Shown here piece by piece: positions 1-8,363 of a stretch of 64,000 nucleotides of DNA. Below the pieces are notes generated by a model. The model was not told where the DNA came from. It searched no databases and saw only the letters and a program-made list of their open reading frames with translations. The stretch is from Flagellimonas_A sp039592695 (GTDB taxonomy: Bacteria; Bacteroidota; Bacteroidia; Flavobacteriales; Flavobacteriaceae): positions 496,001 to 560,000 of the forward strand of contig NZ_JBBUTK010000001.1 of assembly GCF_039592695.1 (NCBI RefSeq). Direction: 5' to 3'. The position numbers and the translations under genes are program-made. Positions within the stretch are counted from its first letter, which is position 1, and each line of letters opens with the position of its first letter.

Positions 1-207
1 TGGGGCCGGATTGGTACCACGATAGGCATTTACAGCGAACGTTGTGGGCTCAGGCGTAGAGAGATATATGGCCTGGTCTCGAATGCCCTGATTGTTTTGA
101 CCTTGTTTTAAAGGCGGTAAGTAATGTAGGTCGCTCAATTGAGCGTGAGTATTTTGTGCAGATAGTGCAAAGACTAAAAGGAAAAATAGAAATTGTAGCT
201 TACGCAT
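1..207 (-). CDS. Secreted protein, N-terminal part only (cut by window edge)
   Basis: The first 69 codons are visible; the rest lies beyond base 1. The start is the ATG at 207-205. It opens with Met-Arg-Lys, a hydrophobic stretch and a likely signal peptidase site after THAQ, so the product is exported. The mature part begins LSDLHYLPPLKQ and continues with a region resembling the start of large flavobacterial surface proteins that carry a type IX secretion tail; that resemblance is from memory, and the C-terminus that would decide it is missing. Divergent from trxB. Confidence 0.6.
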   Translation of the reverse strand, partial: MRKLQFLFFLLVFALSAQNTHAQLSDLHYLPPLKQGQNNQGIRDQAIYLSTPEPTTFAVNAYRGTNPAP

Positions 208-589
208 GGTTTGGGTTTGGGGCTATTTTTAACAAAATAAGAGTGCATGAAATACTTCAACAAAGTATTGTTGTGAAAGTGGTTCGCTATGTTGTAAATC
301 CTTTCCAAGCCCTATGTTTAGTGATTTAAGTAGGCCCTTCTTTTACAGGGAAAATCTATAAACAGTCAGATTTGACCGATAAAGAACAAGTATTGAAATA
401 ATATCTTTCAGGCCCGATAAAAAATGGATATACTGCAGTTGAACACTGCTTCAAAGCTTATTTTTTAACAACAAAAGCGGTTAGATTTTTGTTGATAACT
501 AGAATAGGGGAAACTGTTGCTCAACTGTAAGGTTTTGCCCAAAACACCTACTTTTGTAGCACGAAACGATACGTTTAGAAAATCAAGAT
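208..589. other. Divergent intergenic region upstream of trxB
   Basis: This 382-base gap separates the divergent secreted-protein gene and trxB. It has no convincing ORF or RNA gene. A 7-bp hairpin (AATACTT, five-base loop, AAGTATT) lies at 251-269. TACTTTTG at 549-556 fits the flavobacterial -7 box TAnnTTTG and sits 34 bases before the trxB start, but I find no TTG at the usual spacing upstream, so the promoter call is weak. Confidence 0.4.
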
Positions 590-1567
590 ATGTCAGAGCA
601 AATTGAAAGAATAAAAACACTGATTATAGGATCCGGACCAGCAGGCTATACCGCAGCAATTTACGCTGCACGGGCTGATTTAAATCCCGTGGTTTACACA
701 GGAATGGAGCCTGGCGGGCAGTTGACCACAACCACCGAGGTGGATAATTTCCCTGGGTATCCAGAAGGTATTGATGGCCCTACCATGATGGTGCAGTTGC
801 AACAACAGGCCGAACGTTTCGGTACTGATGTGCGTGTGGGTATGGCGACCGCTGTTGAATTGAGTGATGAAGTAGGGGGTATCCATAAGGTTACCATCGA
901 TAATGATAAAGTGATAGAAGCTGAAACCATCATCATTTCAACAGGTGCTTCTGCAAAATATTTGAACATCCCCAGTGAACAACGACTCAGGGGTGGCGGG
1001 GTATCTGCCTGTGCTGTCTGTGATGGATTCTTTTATAAAGGTCAGGAAGTGGCCATTGTCGGTGGTGGTGATACCGCAGCTGAAGAAGCTTCATATTTGG
1101 CAAACATCTGCAAAAAAGTGACCATGCTTGTTCGCAAAGACCACATGCGCGCTTCAAAGGCCATGCAGCACCGTGTCAACAGCTTGGATAATATTGAAAT
1201 ACGCTACAACACCGAAGTTGATGAGGTTTTGGGTGACCAAGTTGTGGAAGGTTTGAGAATGGTGAACAACCAGACGGGTGAAAAAGAAGAGATTGCCATT
1301 ACGGGTTTGTTCATTGCGATAGGGCACAAACCCAACACCGATATTTTCAAGGGACAATTGGAAATGGACGATGTTGGCTATATCATCACGGAGCCAGACT
1401 CTACCAAAACAAACAAACCCGGGGTTTTTGCCAGTGGTGATGCACAGGACAAAATTTACAGACAAGCCGTTACAGCTGCAGGTACCGGCTGTATGGCAGC
1501 CTTGGATGCCGAACGTTATTTGGCGACCATTGGATCTGCTATTGAGGCCACTGCCCGATGGGATTAA
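590..1567 (+). CDS. trxB: Thioredoxin reductase (NADPH)
   Basis: Flavoprotein that passes electrons from NADPH through FAD and a cysteine pair to thioredoxin; cytoplasmic. 325 aa, normal for the low-molecular-weight bacterial enzyme. Visible: FAD-binding GSGPAGYTAA near residue 14, the redox motif CAVC at C141/C144, the NADPH-binding GGGDTAAEEA near 158, and the C-terminal FAD motif GVFASGDAQD near 283. It is followed directly by a strong terminator, so it is probably monocistronic. ATG start with an A-rich leader. Confidence 0.96.
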   Translation: MSEQIERIKTLIIGSGPAGYTAAIYAARADLNPVVYTGMEPGGQLTTTTEVDNFPGYPEGIDGPTMMVQLQQQAERFGTDVRVGMATAVELSDEVGGIHKVTIDNDKVIEAETIIISTGASAKYLNIPSEQRLRGGGVSACAVCDGFFYKGQEVAIVGGGDTAAEEASYLANICKKVTMLVRKDHMRASKAMQHRVNSLDNIEIRYNTEVDEVLGDQVVEGLRMVNNQTGEKEEIAITGLFIAIGHKPNTDIFKGQLEMDDVGYIITEPDSTKTNKPGVFASGDAQDKIYRQAVTAAGTGCMAALDAERYLATIGSAIEATARWD

Positions 1568-1595
1568 AAAAAGCCGCTTTCAGAGCGGCATTTTT
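1566..1595. terminator. Bidirectional terminator between trxB and a convergent gene
   Basis: GCCGCT (1573-1578), a five-base loop and AGCGGC (1584-1589), with an A-run on the left and a T-run on the right. It can therefore end transcription of trxB and of the minus-strand gene that stops at 1614. Confidence 0.88.
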
Positions 1596-1613
1596 GATTG
1601 TAATTTAAAAACT

Positions 1614-2060
1614 CTAATCTAAGCGAATGTAATTTTCTGAGTTGATGCGGTTGCCCTCATCATCGACGAATATTTGGCTGTATTTGTCTTCTTCGAGAAC
1701 AAGTTCCATGCTCCACGTCATATCTTCTTCGGCTATTTTTCGCATAGAGGCCGACATATATTCCAACTGTTCGGTCAGGGTAGAGTCGGTGGTCTCGTAA
1801 GAACCGTACCCAAACCATTCTACTGAATCTTGCGGTACATATCGTGTCCACATGACCTTGCCATTATAGTACATTTTTATCTGGCGGTATCCGTCAACCG
1901 CGAATACGGTATCAGTGACATTTTCACCATCATAATTGTAATGGCTGACGAGCTCCCATGTTCCCTCAATGGAATTCCTTTGTTCGAATGTGTTTTGAAT
2001 CGGCGTTGTTGCAGCGATCAATACCAACATCAAAAAGACTAACCCAAGTAATTTTTTCAT
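1614..2060 (-). CDS. Exported lipocalin-like small protein
   Basis: 148 aa from the ATG at 2060, chosen because MKKLLGLVFLMLVLIAAT is a clear signal peptide and the longer reading only adds polar residues. The mature part has IEGTWELVSHYNYDG, the opening strand pattern of lipocalin-like (META/DUF4488-like) small domains of Bacteroidota, and the rest is beta-rich with many aromatic residues. Ligand and role are unknown. Convergent with trxB across a shared terminator. Confidence 0.7.
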   Translation of the reverse strand: MKKLLGLVFLMLVLIAATTPIQNTFEQRNSIEGTWELVSHYNYDGENVTDTVFAVDGYRQIKMYYNGKVMWTRYVPQDSVEWFGYGSYETTDSTLTEQLEYMSASMRKIAEEDMTWSMELVLEEDKYSQIFVDDEGNRINSENYIRLD

Positions 2061-2272
2061 GACACATGTATTTTTTGAGGAATTATTATCACATAAAAGA
2101 TACAATTATTTTAACATATCCTCAAAAAATACCATCTGAATTAAGAAATATTTTACAATGGAATGAAAACCTTTGAATAATCAGTAGAACTAGAAAGTCC
2201 TGATGGTTGTATCAGGACTTTAAAAGCTATGGATTGGTTATTTGGTTGTGGTGGCTGTTTGGCATTTATCGG

Positions 2273-2995
2273 TTAATATTTGTGTACACTGCCAGACGCC
2301 GATTTCTTTTTCTGTACGCTGGCATCACCTGTATAAGAAATATCAGCTCCACTGCTGGCATCGGCAACCAACGATTCTGAAACGTTCACTGAAATGTCTG
2401 AACCACTACTTGCATCTGCGGTACAGTGCTTTGTCATCAAGCCTCGAGCCCTGATGTCAGCTCCACTGCTGGCATCGGCATTTAGCCTTTCTGTTGTGCC
2501 TGAAACCTTGATATCGGCCCCGCTACTGGCATCGGCGGTAACTTCTGACGCTTCAAGTTCAACCTGTAGGTCAGAACCACTGCTTGCCTCTAAATCGATT
2601 TTATCGGCCTTTATCACGTTCTGGGCGGTAAGGTCAGCCCCGCTTGAAGTTTCAAGAGCTGTAATATCAGGTAGTGTTACAAATACGTTTTTGGTCGCCC
2701 TGCCGATATTCTCAATGGCATGTATTCTCAGTTTACCATCCCTAATATCGGTGCCTATCAAATCGATGATATTCTCGTCGGCTTCGACCGAAATACTGAA
2801 TTCGTTGCCCTGTGTTACATAAACGTCGATTCCTTCGGATGCGAGTACTTCGGTGAATTCATCGGTTATGTTACGTGATTCATCCACTACGACCCCGTTT
2901 CCCTTTTTTCCGTTGCCGAAATTGATGTCAAAGGCGCATGAGGATACAAAGAGCGCCAAAAAAAGTGTCACTAAAATTTTTACAAGTGTTGTCAT
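2273..2995 (-). CDS. Head GIN domain lipoprotein (DUF2807)
   Basis: 240 aa. Signal peptide with lipobox VSSC (C20), so probably a lipoprotein. Residues 40-220 fit the DUF2807 head GIN beta-helix family, annotated as putative autotransporter adhesin although the true role is unsettled. The second half carries six near-regular SSG-A/S-D-I/L repeats starting at residues 117, 138, 157, 176, 196 and 213, as expected for stacked helix rungs. It follows PadR and PspC genes in the same direction, a common Bacteroidota trio, but has its own upstream region with a LytTR-type direct repeat at 3056-3085. Confidence 0.85.
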   Translation of the reverse strand: MTTLVKILVTLFLALFVSSCAFDINFGNGKKGNGVVVDESRNITDEFTEVLASEGIDVYVTQGNEFSISVEADENIIDLIGTDIRDGKLRIHAIENIGRATKNVFVTLPDITALETSSGADLTAQNVIKADKIDLEASSGSDLQVELEASEVTADASSGADIKVSGTTERLNADASSGADIRARGLMTKHCTADASSGSDISVNVSESLVADASSGADISYTGDASVQKKKSASGSVHKY

Positions 2996-3055
2996 GATTG
3001 TTGTTTTGATTGTGTAAATATTTGTGTTTTAGTTGTTTTCGTTCAATTAAGGTTA

Positions 3056-3085
3056 CCGAATTGTTGAAAATAGATGCCCAACTGT
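3056..3085 (-). promoter_or_regulatory. LytTR-type direct repeat upstream of head GIN gene
   Basis: On the minus strand: ACAGTTGGG, 12 bases, ACAATTCGG, then TAACC. Two 9-mers with a 21-bp period are the arrangement of LytTR (AgrA-type) operators. It lies in the 91-base gap between the PspC stop and the DUF2807 start, 60 bases before the latter. Four more sites of this design occur in the window. Confidence 0.6.
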
Positions 3086-3086
3086 A

Positions 3087-4826
3087 TCATTGGTCATTTT
3101 CCTTTGCCTTGATTCGCACCCCGTCTTCATCAATTTTCATTTCAAAGGAGTCGTCAGCATCTTTTACATTGATGTCAATACCGTCTTCATCGATAATAAA
3201 ACGGGCATCCTCATCGTCATCATTCCAATTGTCTTCATTGTTGTCTTCTGGGCATTCTTGACATTTCAATTCTCCATCTTCGCCCATGATCCATGTATGG
3301 TCGGCAATGCGGCTTCTGTAATAGTCGCGGTCATTTTTGGTGCCCCTGTCAATATGCCCTTTTGTGGTTTTATCAAACATGATGACCTTGCCAACGGGCA
3401 CGTACAATGTGGCCCGCACCTCTTGCTGTCTGGCCTTGTTTGACGTAGCCGTGGTCAAAAATTCGTCAAGTACAATTTCGTTGTTCGAAAACGCATAGTT
3501 GTAGTTGACCTTAGATGCACGTTCACGTGCTTCTTTAAACGTTTTGCCATGGCTGTCTTTTCTGATACTGATCCTTAAAACAGAGTCTTCAGATTTTTTG
3601 ACGTTGAAACGCACATCATCAGACATCAAAATCGGATTATCGCTTTCATCGTATGAAAGTGTCATTCTACCAAAATGGATGTTTTCCATATTTCGGTCAT
3701 AATTAGAATCGTTCATTCTGATCAGAATGGTGTCGTTGTCAGTGTTGAAAGCCAACTCGTTTTTTTCCGTACTGCTTCCCACAGTCGCAAACTCTGCTGC
3801 CTGACGAACGCCTAGAACCACTAACGAACCTATTGAGATCAACCATAGGCCCAATAAACTGAACTTGGCGATGTTTCCTATGGATTTTAGGTTGGTCACC
3901 AAAATCTTCATCCCTAAATAAAGAAGAAAGAAAAACGGAATGCCAATGGCAAAAAACAATAACAATGAAACCAGCCATACCGGGGCCCCAGTGGTATTGA
4001 CAATTTCATAGAAATCTACCCCCGGAAAGTGTACCGCATCAATAATACCCACTGAGAATAAGGCGATAAACAAGCCAATCAAAGTGGCTGCACCGATGAT
4101 AATCAAGAGTATGCCGATAAACTTACCGAACACCTTGAACAGAAACATGATAATGTCACCGATGGTATCAAAAAAGGTCTTGGAGCTGCTTTTGACCTTG
4201 TTGCCCACTTTTTCGTAGTCAACGTTTTTTACTTTGTCTGCAACATCATCAAACCCCTCTTTAACTTTGCGTTCTATATTGCTGATGTTGATGGGCTCCC
4301 CCGTCATGTCCAATTTTTGGGAGGTTGTGGCAGCTTCTGGTACCAAAATCCATAAGAGGATGTAGGCAATGAGCCCGAAACCGGTGAAAACGGCCAATAA
4401 AATGAATATGATACGTATCCACAACGCATCAATGCCCAGATAATATTCCAATCCCGCACAGACCCCACCGATATATTTGTGGTCAATATCGCGGTATAGC
4501 TTTTTGACCCTACCACGGGGTTCTGTGGCTTTTTCCTTTGGTGCATCCTCAAAGATGTCTTCATCGACCATGTAGTCTTCAGGTTGGCCCATCACCTCGA
4601 TGACGGCATCGACTTCCTTTTGGGTGATGACCTGGCGCTCATGCTCCATCTTTTCTAAAAAGAGCTCGGCTATTCTTGCCTCAATGTCGGCGATGATTTC
4701 GTCGCTGCCGGTAGTACCCGAGAACGAGCGTTTTATGGCCTCGAGATAGCGTCTAAGCTTGTTGTACGCTTCTTCATCAATGTGAAAGAAGGTATTCGCA
4801 AGGTTTATATTGACTGTCTTGTTCAT
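3087..4826 (-). CDS. PspC domain membrane protein
   Basis: 579 aa. Residues 1-90 are a helical cytoplasmic segment. Residues about 107-165 form the PspC domain (KKLYRDIDHKYIGGVCAGL followed by a long hydrophobic hairpin). Three more membrane segments follow at roughly 235-360, and the last 210 residues are acidic and beta-rich with no family I recognise. PspC proteins are linked to envelope stress in proteobacteria; in Bacteroidota the role is inferred only. Its start overlaps the PadR stop by 4 bases, so the two are cotranscribed and PadR probably controls the operon. Confidence 0.88.
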   Translation of the reverse strand: MNKTVNINLANTFFHIDEEAYNKLRRYLEAIKRSFSGTTGSDEIIADIEARIAELFLEKMEHERQVITQKEVDAVIEVMGQPEDYMVDEDIFEDAPKEKATEPRGRVKKLYRDIDHKYIGGVCAGLEYYLGIDALWIRIIFILLAVFTGFGLIAYILLWILVPEAATTSQKLDMTGEPINISNIERKVKEGFDDVADKVKNVDYEKVGNKVKSSSKTFFDTIGDIIMFLFKVFGKFIGILLIIIGAATLIGLFIALFSVGIIDAVHFPGVDFYEIVNTTGAPVWLVSLLLFFAIGIPFFFLLYLGMKILVTNLKSIGNIAKFSLLGLWLISIGSLVVLGVRQAAEFATVGSSTEKNELAFNTDNDTILIRMNDSNYDRNMENIHFGRMTLSYDESDNPILMSDDVRFNVKKSEDSVLRISIRKDSHGKTFKEARERASKVNYNYAFSNNEIVLDEFLTTATSNKARQQEVRATLYVPVGKVIMFDKTTKGHIDRGTKNDRDYYRSRIADHTWIMGEDGELKCQECPEDNNEDNWNDDDEDARFIIDEDGIDINVKDADDSFEMKIDEDGVRIKAKENDQ

Positions 4827-5164
4827 TTTTTGACTGTTTTGTTGTTGGTTACGAGGTTAACGGCGTTACGGAGTTCATCCCATGTGCCGTTTAATTCTTT
4901 GAGAAACAGGTGGCCCGTTTCGGTTAGTGCATAATATTTTCGTGGCGGACCCGATGTTGACTCTTCCCAACGGTAGTTGAGAAGGCCAGCATTTTTAAGT
5001 CGTGTGAGAAGCGGATAAATGGTGCCCTCGACCACGAGCATTTTGGCATCTTTGAGCGCACCCAAGATTTCAGAGGCGTACTTGTCCTCTCCGCTTAAAA
5101 TAGAGAGGATGCAATACTCTAAAACCCCTTTGCGCATCTGTGCCTTTGTGTTTTCTATGTTCAT
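4823..5164 (-). CDS. PadR family transcriptional regulator
   Basis: 113 aa winged-helix DNA-binding protein. The family signature is clear: MRKGVLEYCILSIL at the N-terminus, then YPLLTRLKNAGLL and the wing with PPRKYYALTETG. PadR proteins usually repress their own operon and a neighbouring membrane gene; here the neighbour is the PspC protein, translated with a 4-base ATGA overlap. The ligand or signal is unknown. Confidence 0.92.
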   Translation of the reverse strand: MNIENTKAQMRKGVLEYCILSILSGEDKYASEILGALKDAKMLVVEGTIYPLLTRLKNAGLLNYRWEESTSGPPRKYYALTETGHLFLKELNGTWDELRNAVNLVTNNKTVKK

Positions 5165-5201
5165 AACTGCATGGTTATTATCGATTTAACTGTTCGTTTT
5201 T

Positions 5202-5303
5202 GTTTCCTTGCCCGCTGTGATGAGCAGCGGGACTTGGAAACGGTTTCTGGTTGATTGATGATTGATTTGACTGTTCGTTTTTTTGTCCCGATAGCTATCG
5301 GGA
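5202..5303. repeat. Cluster of intergenic palindromes
   Basis: Two palindromic units lie upstream of the PadR operon. CCCGCTG/CAGCGGG (5211-5217 and 5225-5231) is flanked by GTTTCC/GGAAAC, giving a 40-base imperfect hairpin. TCCCGATAGCTATCGGGA (5286-5303) is a perfect 18-bp palindrome whose core recurs at 7406 and 41101. They look like REP-type dispersed repeats and not like operators, because the recurring copies sit in unrelated places. Confidence 0.6.
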
Positions 5304-5318
5304 GATGAATAAACTCCT

Positions 5319-5777
5319 TTAATTTTTATGTAAACTGATAACTCTTGTAGTGGTCCAGTTACTTCCATTATTTCTCCACAGGGTAATGAATCTACTGGCT
5401 TTTGACGTTGCATTGGGTTCTTGTTTGTTGAAAAACCGATGCATTCCGATTTCAACGGCCCCGAAACCGGGAATTTGGTGTACTTCGATACTTCCTTCTA
5501 CCAATTGGCGTGTGACTTTGCCACAAATATTTTCTTCAATGCTTTTTAACACATCACTTTTTGAAGTGGATAGCCCTCCCATGTCGTGATAAAATTCCAA
5601 ATCTTCATCCATAAGTTTGGCTTGGGTTTCCATATCACAGTTATTGTACGCATCAAACAGTTCCTTGTCTAATGCAACTACCTTTTTGTGGAGCTCAGAA
5701 TCATTGGATACTTGAGCGTTTGCAGCAATACTTGCTACAATAAAAACCAAGACCACTGTTTTTTTAAGCCTATTCAT
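5319..5777 (-). CDS. Exported NTF2-like protein (DUF4440 type)
   Basis: 152 aa with a signal peptide (cleavage near ANAQ). The mature part reads as an NTF2-like/SnoaL-fold domain: a helix with LDKELFDAYNNCDMETQAKLMDEDLEFYHD and a last strand ending in TTTRVISLHKN. Such domains bind small molecules or act as enzymes, but no catalytic set is evident. The start ATG overlaps the stop of the upstream DUF4870 gene by one base (TAATG), so the two form an operon. Confidence 0.8.
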   Translation of the reverse strand: MNRLKKTVVLVFIVASIAANAQVSNDSELHKKVVALDKELFDAYNNCDMETQAKLMDEDLEFYHDMGGLSTSKSDVLKSIEENICGKVTRQLVEGSIEVHQIPGFGAVEIGMHRFFNKQEPNATSKASRFITLWRNNGSNWTTTRVISLHKN

Positions 5778-6259
5778 TACTTGATAAATTTTATGGTGAA
5801 CGGGTATTTAAATGTTTCTCCTTCATTGGTTCTTATTGTGGCCAAAATGGTATACACAACATTTATTACGATAAGACCAGCCTGTAAAAGTCCTGTGATG
5901 CCCACGGGCCAGAAAAATCGGCCAAACCTAAAATCGTCGCTACTGATATGAATGTTCAGGTTGTTGAAATCACTCAAACGATGGAAACCAAAAAAATCAC
6001 CGTCGAAGACATCGGGCCAAAACCCGATAAAAAATGGAATGCTGACCAAACCCACCAAAATAGAGTAGAGCAACATACTGATTTGAAAGTTCAGGGCCTG
6101 TTTGCCATTGTAATCGACAAAATCATATTCTTTTTTGTTAGCTGTCCACAGTAGCAATGGAAAAATAAAATTGCCAAACGGAATAAAATATTTTGAAAAT
6201 GTCGACGCATGAATGATGGCCGAAAGATTACGTTCATGTTTGGTTAAAGTTGTTGCCAT
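5777..6259 (-). CDS. DUF4870-like membrane protein
   Basis: 160 aa from the ATG at 6259; the longer reading adds 14 residues without family resemblance. The N-terminus TLTKHERNLSAIIHASTFSK, the motif FGNFIFPLLLW and DYNGKQALNFQISMLLYSIL are typical of DUF4870, a small helical membrane family of unknown function. About three to four membrane segments. First gene of a two-gene operon with the NTF2-like protein; a well-spaced promoter lies upstream. Confidence 0.82.
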   Translation of the reverse strand: MATTLTKHERNLSAIIHASTFSKYFIPFGNFIFPLLLWTANKKEYDFVDYNGKQALNFQISMLLYSILVGLVSIPFFIGFWPDVFDGDFFGFHRLSDFNNLNIHISSDDFRFGRFFWPVGITGLLQAGLIVINVVYTILATIRTNEGETFKYPFTIKFIK

Positions 6260-6298
6260 TTTCTGGTTGAATAATAGTTTGCCTATTAGCTTACGATG

Positions 6299-6330
6299 CA
6301 AATATATATCTAAAAGATGGTACTATGCAA
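6299..6330 (-). promoter_or_regulatory. Bacteroidota-type promoter for the DUF4870 operon
   Basis: On the minus strand TTG (6330-6328), 21 bases, then TATATTTG (6306-6299), matching the flavobacterial vegetative consensus TTG...TAnnTTTG. The predicted transcript would start about 30 bases before the ATG at 6259. Confidence 0.5.
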
Positions 6331-6414
6331 AACAAAGTACTATAAATTAACTTTTATTTAACAATTGAAAGCTCAAGTATTTTAGGTACTTTTAGGCACT
6401 TTAATTGTTATAGA

Positions 6415-6870
6415 ATGGCTACCGGTACCAGTAAATTCAACACATTCACTTTTTTCAAACTTCCCTCAGCGTGGTGGTGCGGGGTGCGGTTACGCTATTT
6501 GGATGAAAAGAAAGCGGTAACCACCGTAACCCATCGTTGGGTAAATCAAAACCCTTTCAAAAGCATGTTTTGGGCGGTTCAGGGCATGGCGGCAGAGTTG
6601 AGTACAGGGGCCATGGTGATTGACCAGATTCGTTCAAGCGGAAAGAAAATCTCCATGCTGGTGCAGAACAACAAGGCCCACTTTTCAAAAAAAGCGACGG
6701 GTAAGATTACCTTTACCTGTGAAGATGGCCATTTGATTGCCGATGCGATTCAAAAAACCATTGCGACCGGTGAGGGGCAAAAAATTTGGATGAAGTCCGT
6801 TGGGGTCAATGATGATGGGGTAGAGGTGAGCACGTTTAATTTTGAGTGGACGGTGAAGTTAAAGGGGTAA
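6415..6870 (+). CDS. DUF4442/PaaI-like hotdog thioesterase-family protein
   Basis: 151 aa, soluble. The pattern LPSAWWCGVRLRYLDEKKAV, then THRWVNQNPFKSMFWAVQGMAAEL, then a strand-rich second half matches DUF4442, a hotdog-fold family related to acyl-CoA thioesterases. The Asn and Glu of this fold can be seen in VNQNPFKS and MAAEL. Substrate unknown. The next gene starts 54 bases downstream on the same strand. Confidence 0.8.
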   Translation: MATGTSKFNTFTFFKLPSAWWCGVRLRYLDEKKAVTTVTHRWVNQNPFKSMFWAVQGMAAELSTGAMVIDQIRSSGKKISMLVQNNKAHFSKKATGKITFTCEDGHLIADAIQKTIATGEGQKIWMKSVGVNDDGVEVSTFNFEWTVKLKG

Positions 6871-6923
6871 TTTTTTCGCTTTTAAACAATTATCTATTTA
6901 TTTTTAGAAAAACTTATTCAACA

Positions 6924-7253
6924 ATGGGAAAATTCGAAATTAAATCCACAAGCGCCGGAAAATGCATGTTCAACCTGAAGGCAAATAACGGCCAAGTAAT
7001 TTTGACCAGCCAGTCATACGCCAGTATGGATGGATGCAAAAATGGCATTGAATCAGTGAGGACCAACTCGCAATCAGACGGTCAATTTGAGCGTAAAACC
7101 GCAAAAGACGGTAGCCCTTACTTTACATTGAACGCTACAAATGGCCAAGTGATAGGCCAAAGTGAAATGTACAGCTCTACCGATGCCATGGAAAATGGCA
7201 TTGAGTCTGTAAAGAAGAACGCGCCAGATGCTGAAGTGGTAGACAATTCATAA
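6924..7253 (+). CDS. YegP family protein (DUF1508 repeat pair)
   Basis: 109 aa from the ATG at 6924, which gives the standard family start MGKFEIKSTSAGKCMFNL. Two tandem DUF1508 units: residues about 10-48 with NGQVILTSQSYASMDGCKNGIESV and 60-98 with NGQVIGQSEMYSSTDAMENGIESV. The function of this small cytoplasmic family is not known. A terminator follows. Confidence 0.93.
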   Translation: MGKFEIKSTSAGKCMFNLKANNGQVILTSQSYASMDGCKNGIESVRTNSQSDGQFERKTAKDGSPYFTLNATNGQVIGQSEMYSSTDAMENGIESVKKNAPDAEVVDNS

Positions 7254-7307
7254 ACTGGTAAAGAATTTCAATATATCATGGTTATGGTTAGTGTTATGAT
7301 ATAGGGT

Positions 7308-7337
7308 AAGGCAGTCTTTATGGCTGCCTTTTTATTT
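7308..7337 (+). terminator. Terminator after the YegP gene
   Basis: AAGGCAG (7308-7314), a nine-base loop and CTGCCTT (7324-7330), followed by TTTATTTT. It closes the unit made of the thioesterase-like and YegP genes. Confidence 0.82.
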
Positions 7338-7405
7338 TCTTGTTGTAACAAACGAAAGAATTTTTGCACCAATATTATAAATCAACAAAAAACGAACAGA
7401 TCCTC

Positions 7406-7471
7406 TCCCGATAGTTATCGGGATTCACGGGAATGACAAAAATCAAAAAAGATTTCCGACTTCTCGGAAAT
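7406..7471. repeat. Composite intergenic repeat upstream of the AIM24 gene
   Basis: TCCCGATAGTTATCGGGA (7406-7423) is a one-base variant of the palindrome at 5286. It is followed by ATTTCCGA, CTTC, TCGGAAAT (7452-7471), an 8-bp stem with a 4-base loop. The element at 61721 has the same stem and loop sizes and a similar flank. Such units recur in intergenic DNA of flavobacteria. Confidence 0.55.
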
Positions 7472-7491
7472 GACATTAAATCAAAAGAAAC

Positions 7492-8292
7492 ATGAACAAC
7501 CACGAAATTGACTATGAAATCTACGGCGAAGAAATGCAATATGTCGAAATTGAGCTTGACCCCCAAGAGGCTGTTGTGGCCGAGGCTGGCAGCTTTATGA
7601 TGATGGATACCGACATCAAGATGGATACCATTTTTGGCGACGGCAGCAACCAAGAAAAAGGGGTGTTGGGCAAGATTTTTTCTGCTGGCAAGCGCGTGCT
7701 GACAGGGGAAAGCCTTTTTATGACCGCTTTTTTGAATGTGGGGCAGGGCAAAAAGAAAGTGAGCTTCGCATCGCCCTATCCCGGTAAGATCGTGCCCATT
7801 GACCTTTCTGAAAAGGGCGGTAAGTTCATCTGCCAAAAAGATGCTTTTTTATGTGCGGCGAAAGGCGTTCGAGTGGGCATCGAATTTTCAAAACGGTTGG
7901 GCCGCGGCCTGTTCGGTGGCGAAGGTTTTATCATGCAAAAACTCGAAGGCGATGGTATGGCCTTTGTGCATGCGGGCGGTACCATGGCCAAGAAAGAATT
8001 GGCAGCTGGCGAGGTACTTCGTGTTGATACGGGCTGTATCGTTGGCTTTTCACAAACTGTGGATTATGATATCGAATTTGTGGGCGGCATCAAAAACACG
8101 GTCTTTGGCGGTGAGGGATTGTTCTTTGCGACACTCCGCGGACCAGGCACGGTATATGTGCAATCGCTTCCGTTCAGTCGTTTGGCCGGTCGCGTTTGGG
8201 CCGCAGCCCCAAAAGGCGGAGGTAAGGACAAAGGCGAGGGGAGCATTTTGGGCGGTCTTGGTGATCTGTTGGATGGGGATAATCGTTTCTAA
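7492..8292 (+). CDS. AIM24 family protein (TIGR00266)
   Basis: 266 aa. The protein has the beta-barrel pattern of this family, including YVEIELDPQEAVVAEAGSFM, a glycine-rich centre (GRGLFGGEGFIMQKLEG) and the late motif GGEGLFFATLRGPG. The bacterial family is related to mitochondrial AIM24, but its biochemical role is unknown. The C-terminus is a Gly/Lys/Asp-rich tail. The following gene, DUF2461, starts 72 bases downstream, with a long imperfect hairpin between them. Confidence 0.93.
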   Translation: MNNHEIDYEIYGEEMQYVEIELDPQEAVVAEAGSFMMMDTDIKMDTIFGDGSNQEKGVLGKIFSAGKRVLTGESLFMTAFLNVGQGKKKVSFASPYPGKIVPIDLSEKGGKFICQKDAFLCAAKGVRVGIEFSKRLGRGLFGGEGFIMQKLEGDGMAFVHAGGTMAKKELAAGEVLRVDTGCIVGFSQTVDYDIEFVGGIKNTVFGGEGLFFATLRGPGTVYVQSLPFSRLAGRVWAAAPKGGGKDKGEGSILGGLGDLLDGDNRF

Positions 8293-8303
8293 GCTAGAAA
8301 TCA

Positions 8304-8350
8304 GAAATACGAAGTACGAAGATTTTTTTGTACTTCTAATTTCGTATTTC
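8304..8350. repeat. Imperfect inverted repeat between AIM24 and DUF2461 genes
   Basis: GAAATACGAAGTAC at 8304-8317 pairs with GTACTTC plus CGTATTTC on the right arm, interrupted by TAATTT. A T-run lies in the loop. It could fold in mRNA; whether it ends transcription is unclear because the T-run is not after the stem. Confidence 0.45.
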
Positions 8351-8363
8351 GTACTTTCAAAAC

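Noticed and set aside
2394..2822. A 142-codon plus-strand frame inside the head GIN gene.
   Set aside because: It is antisense to the SSGAD repeats; its own repeats are only the reverse of those codons, and it has no start signals.
5165..5200. ACAGTTAAA and GCAGTTATG near the PadR start as a sixth LytTR-type repeat.
   Set aside because: The two half-sites are 23 bases apart, not 21, and lie at the start codon, so I left the site out.
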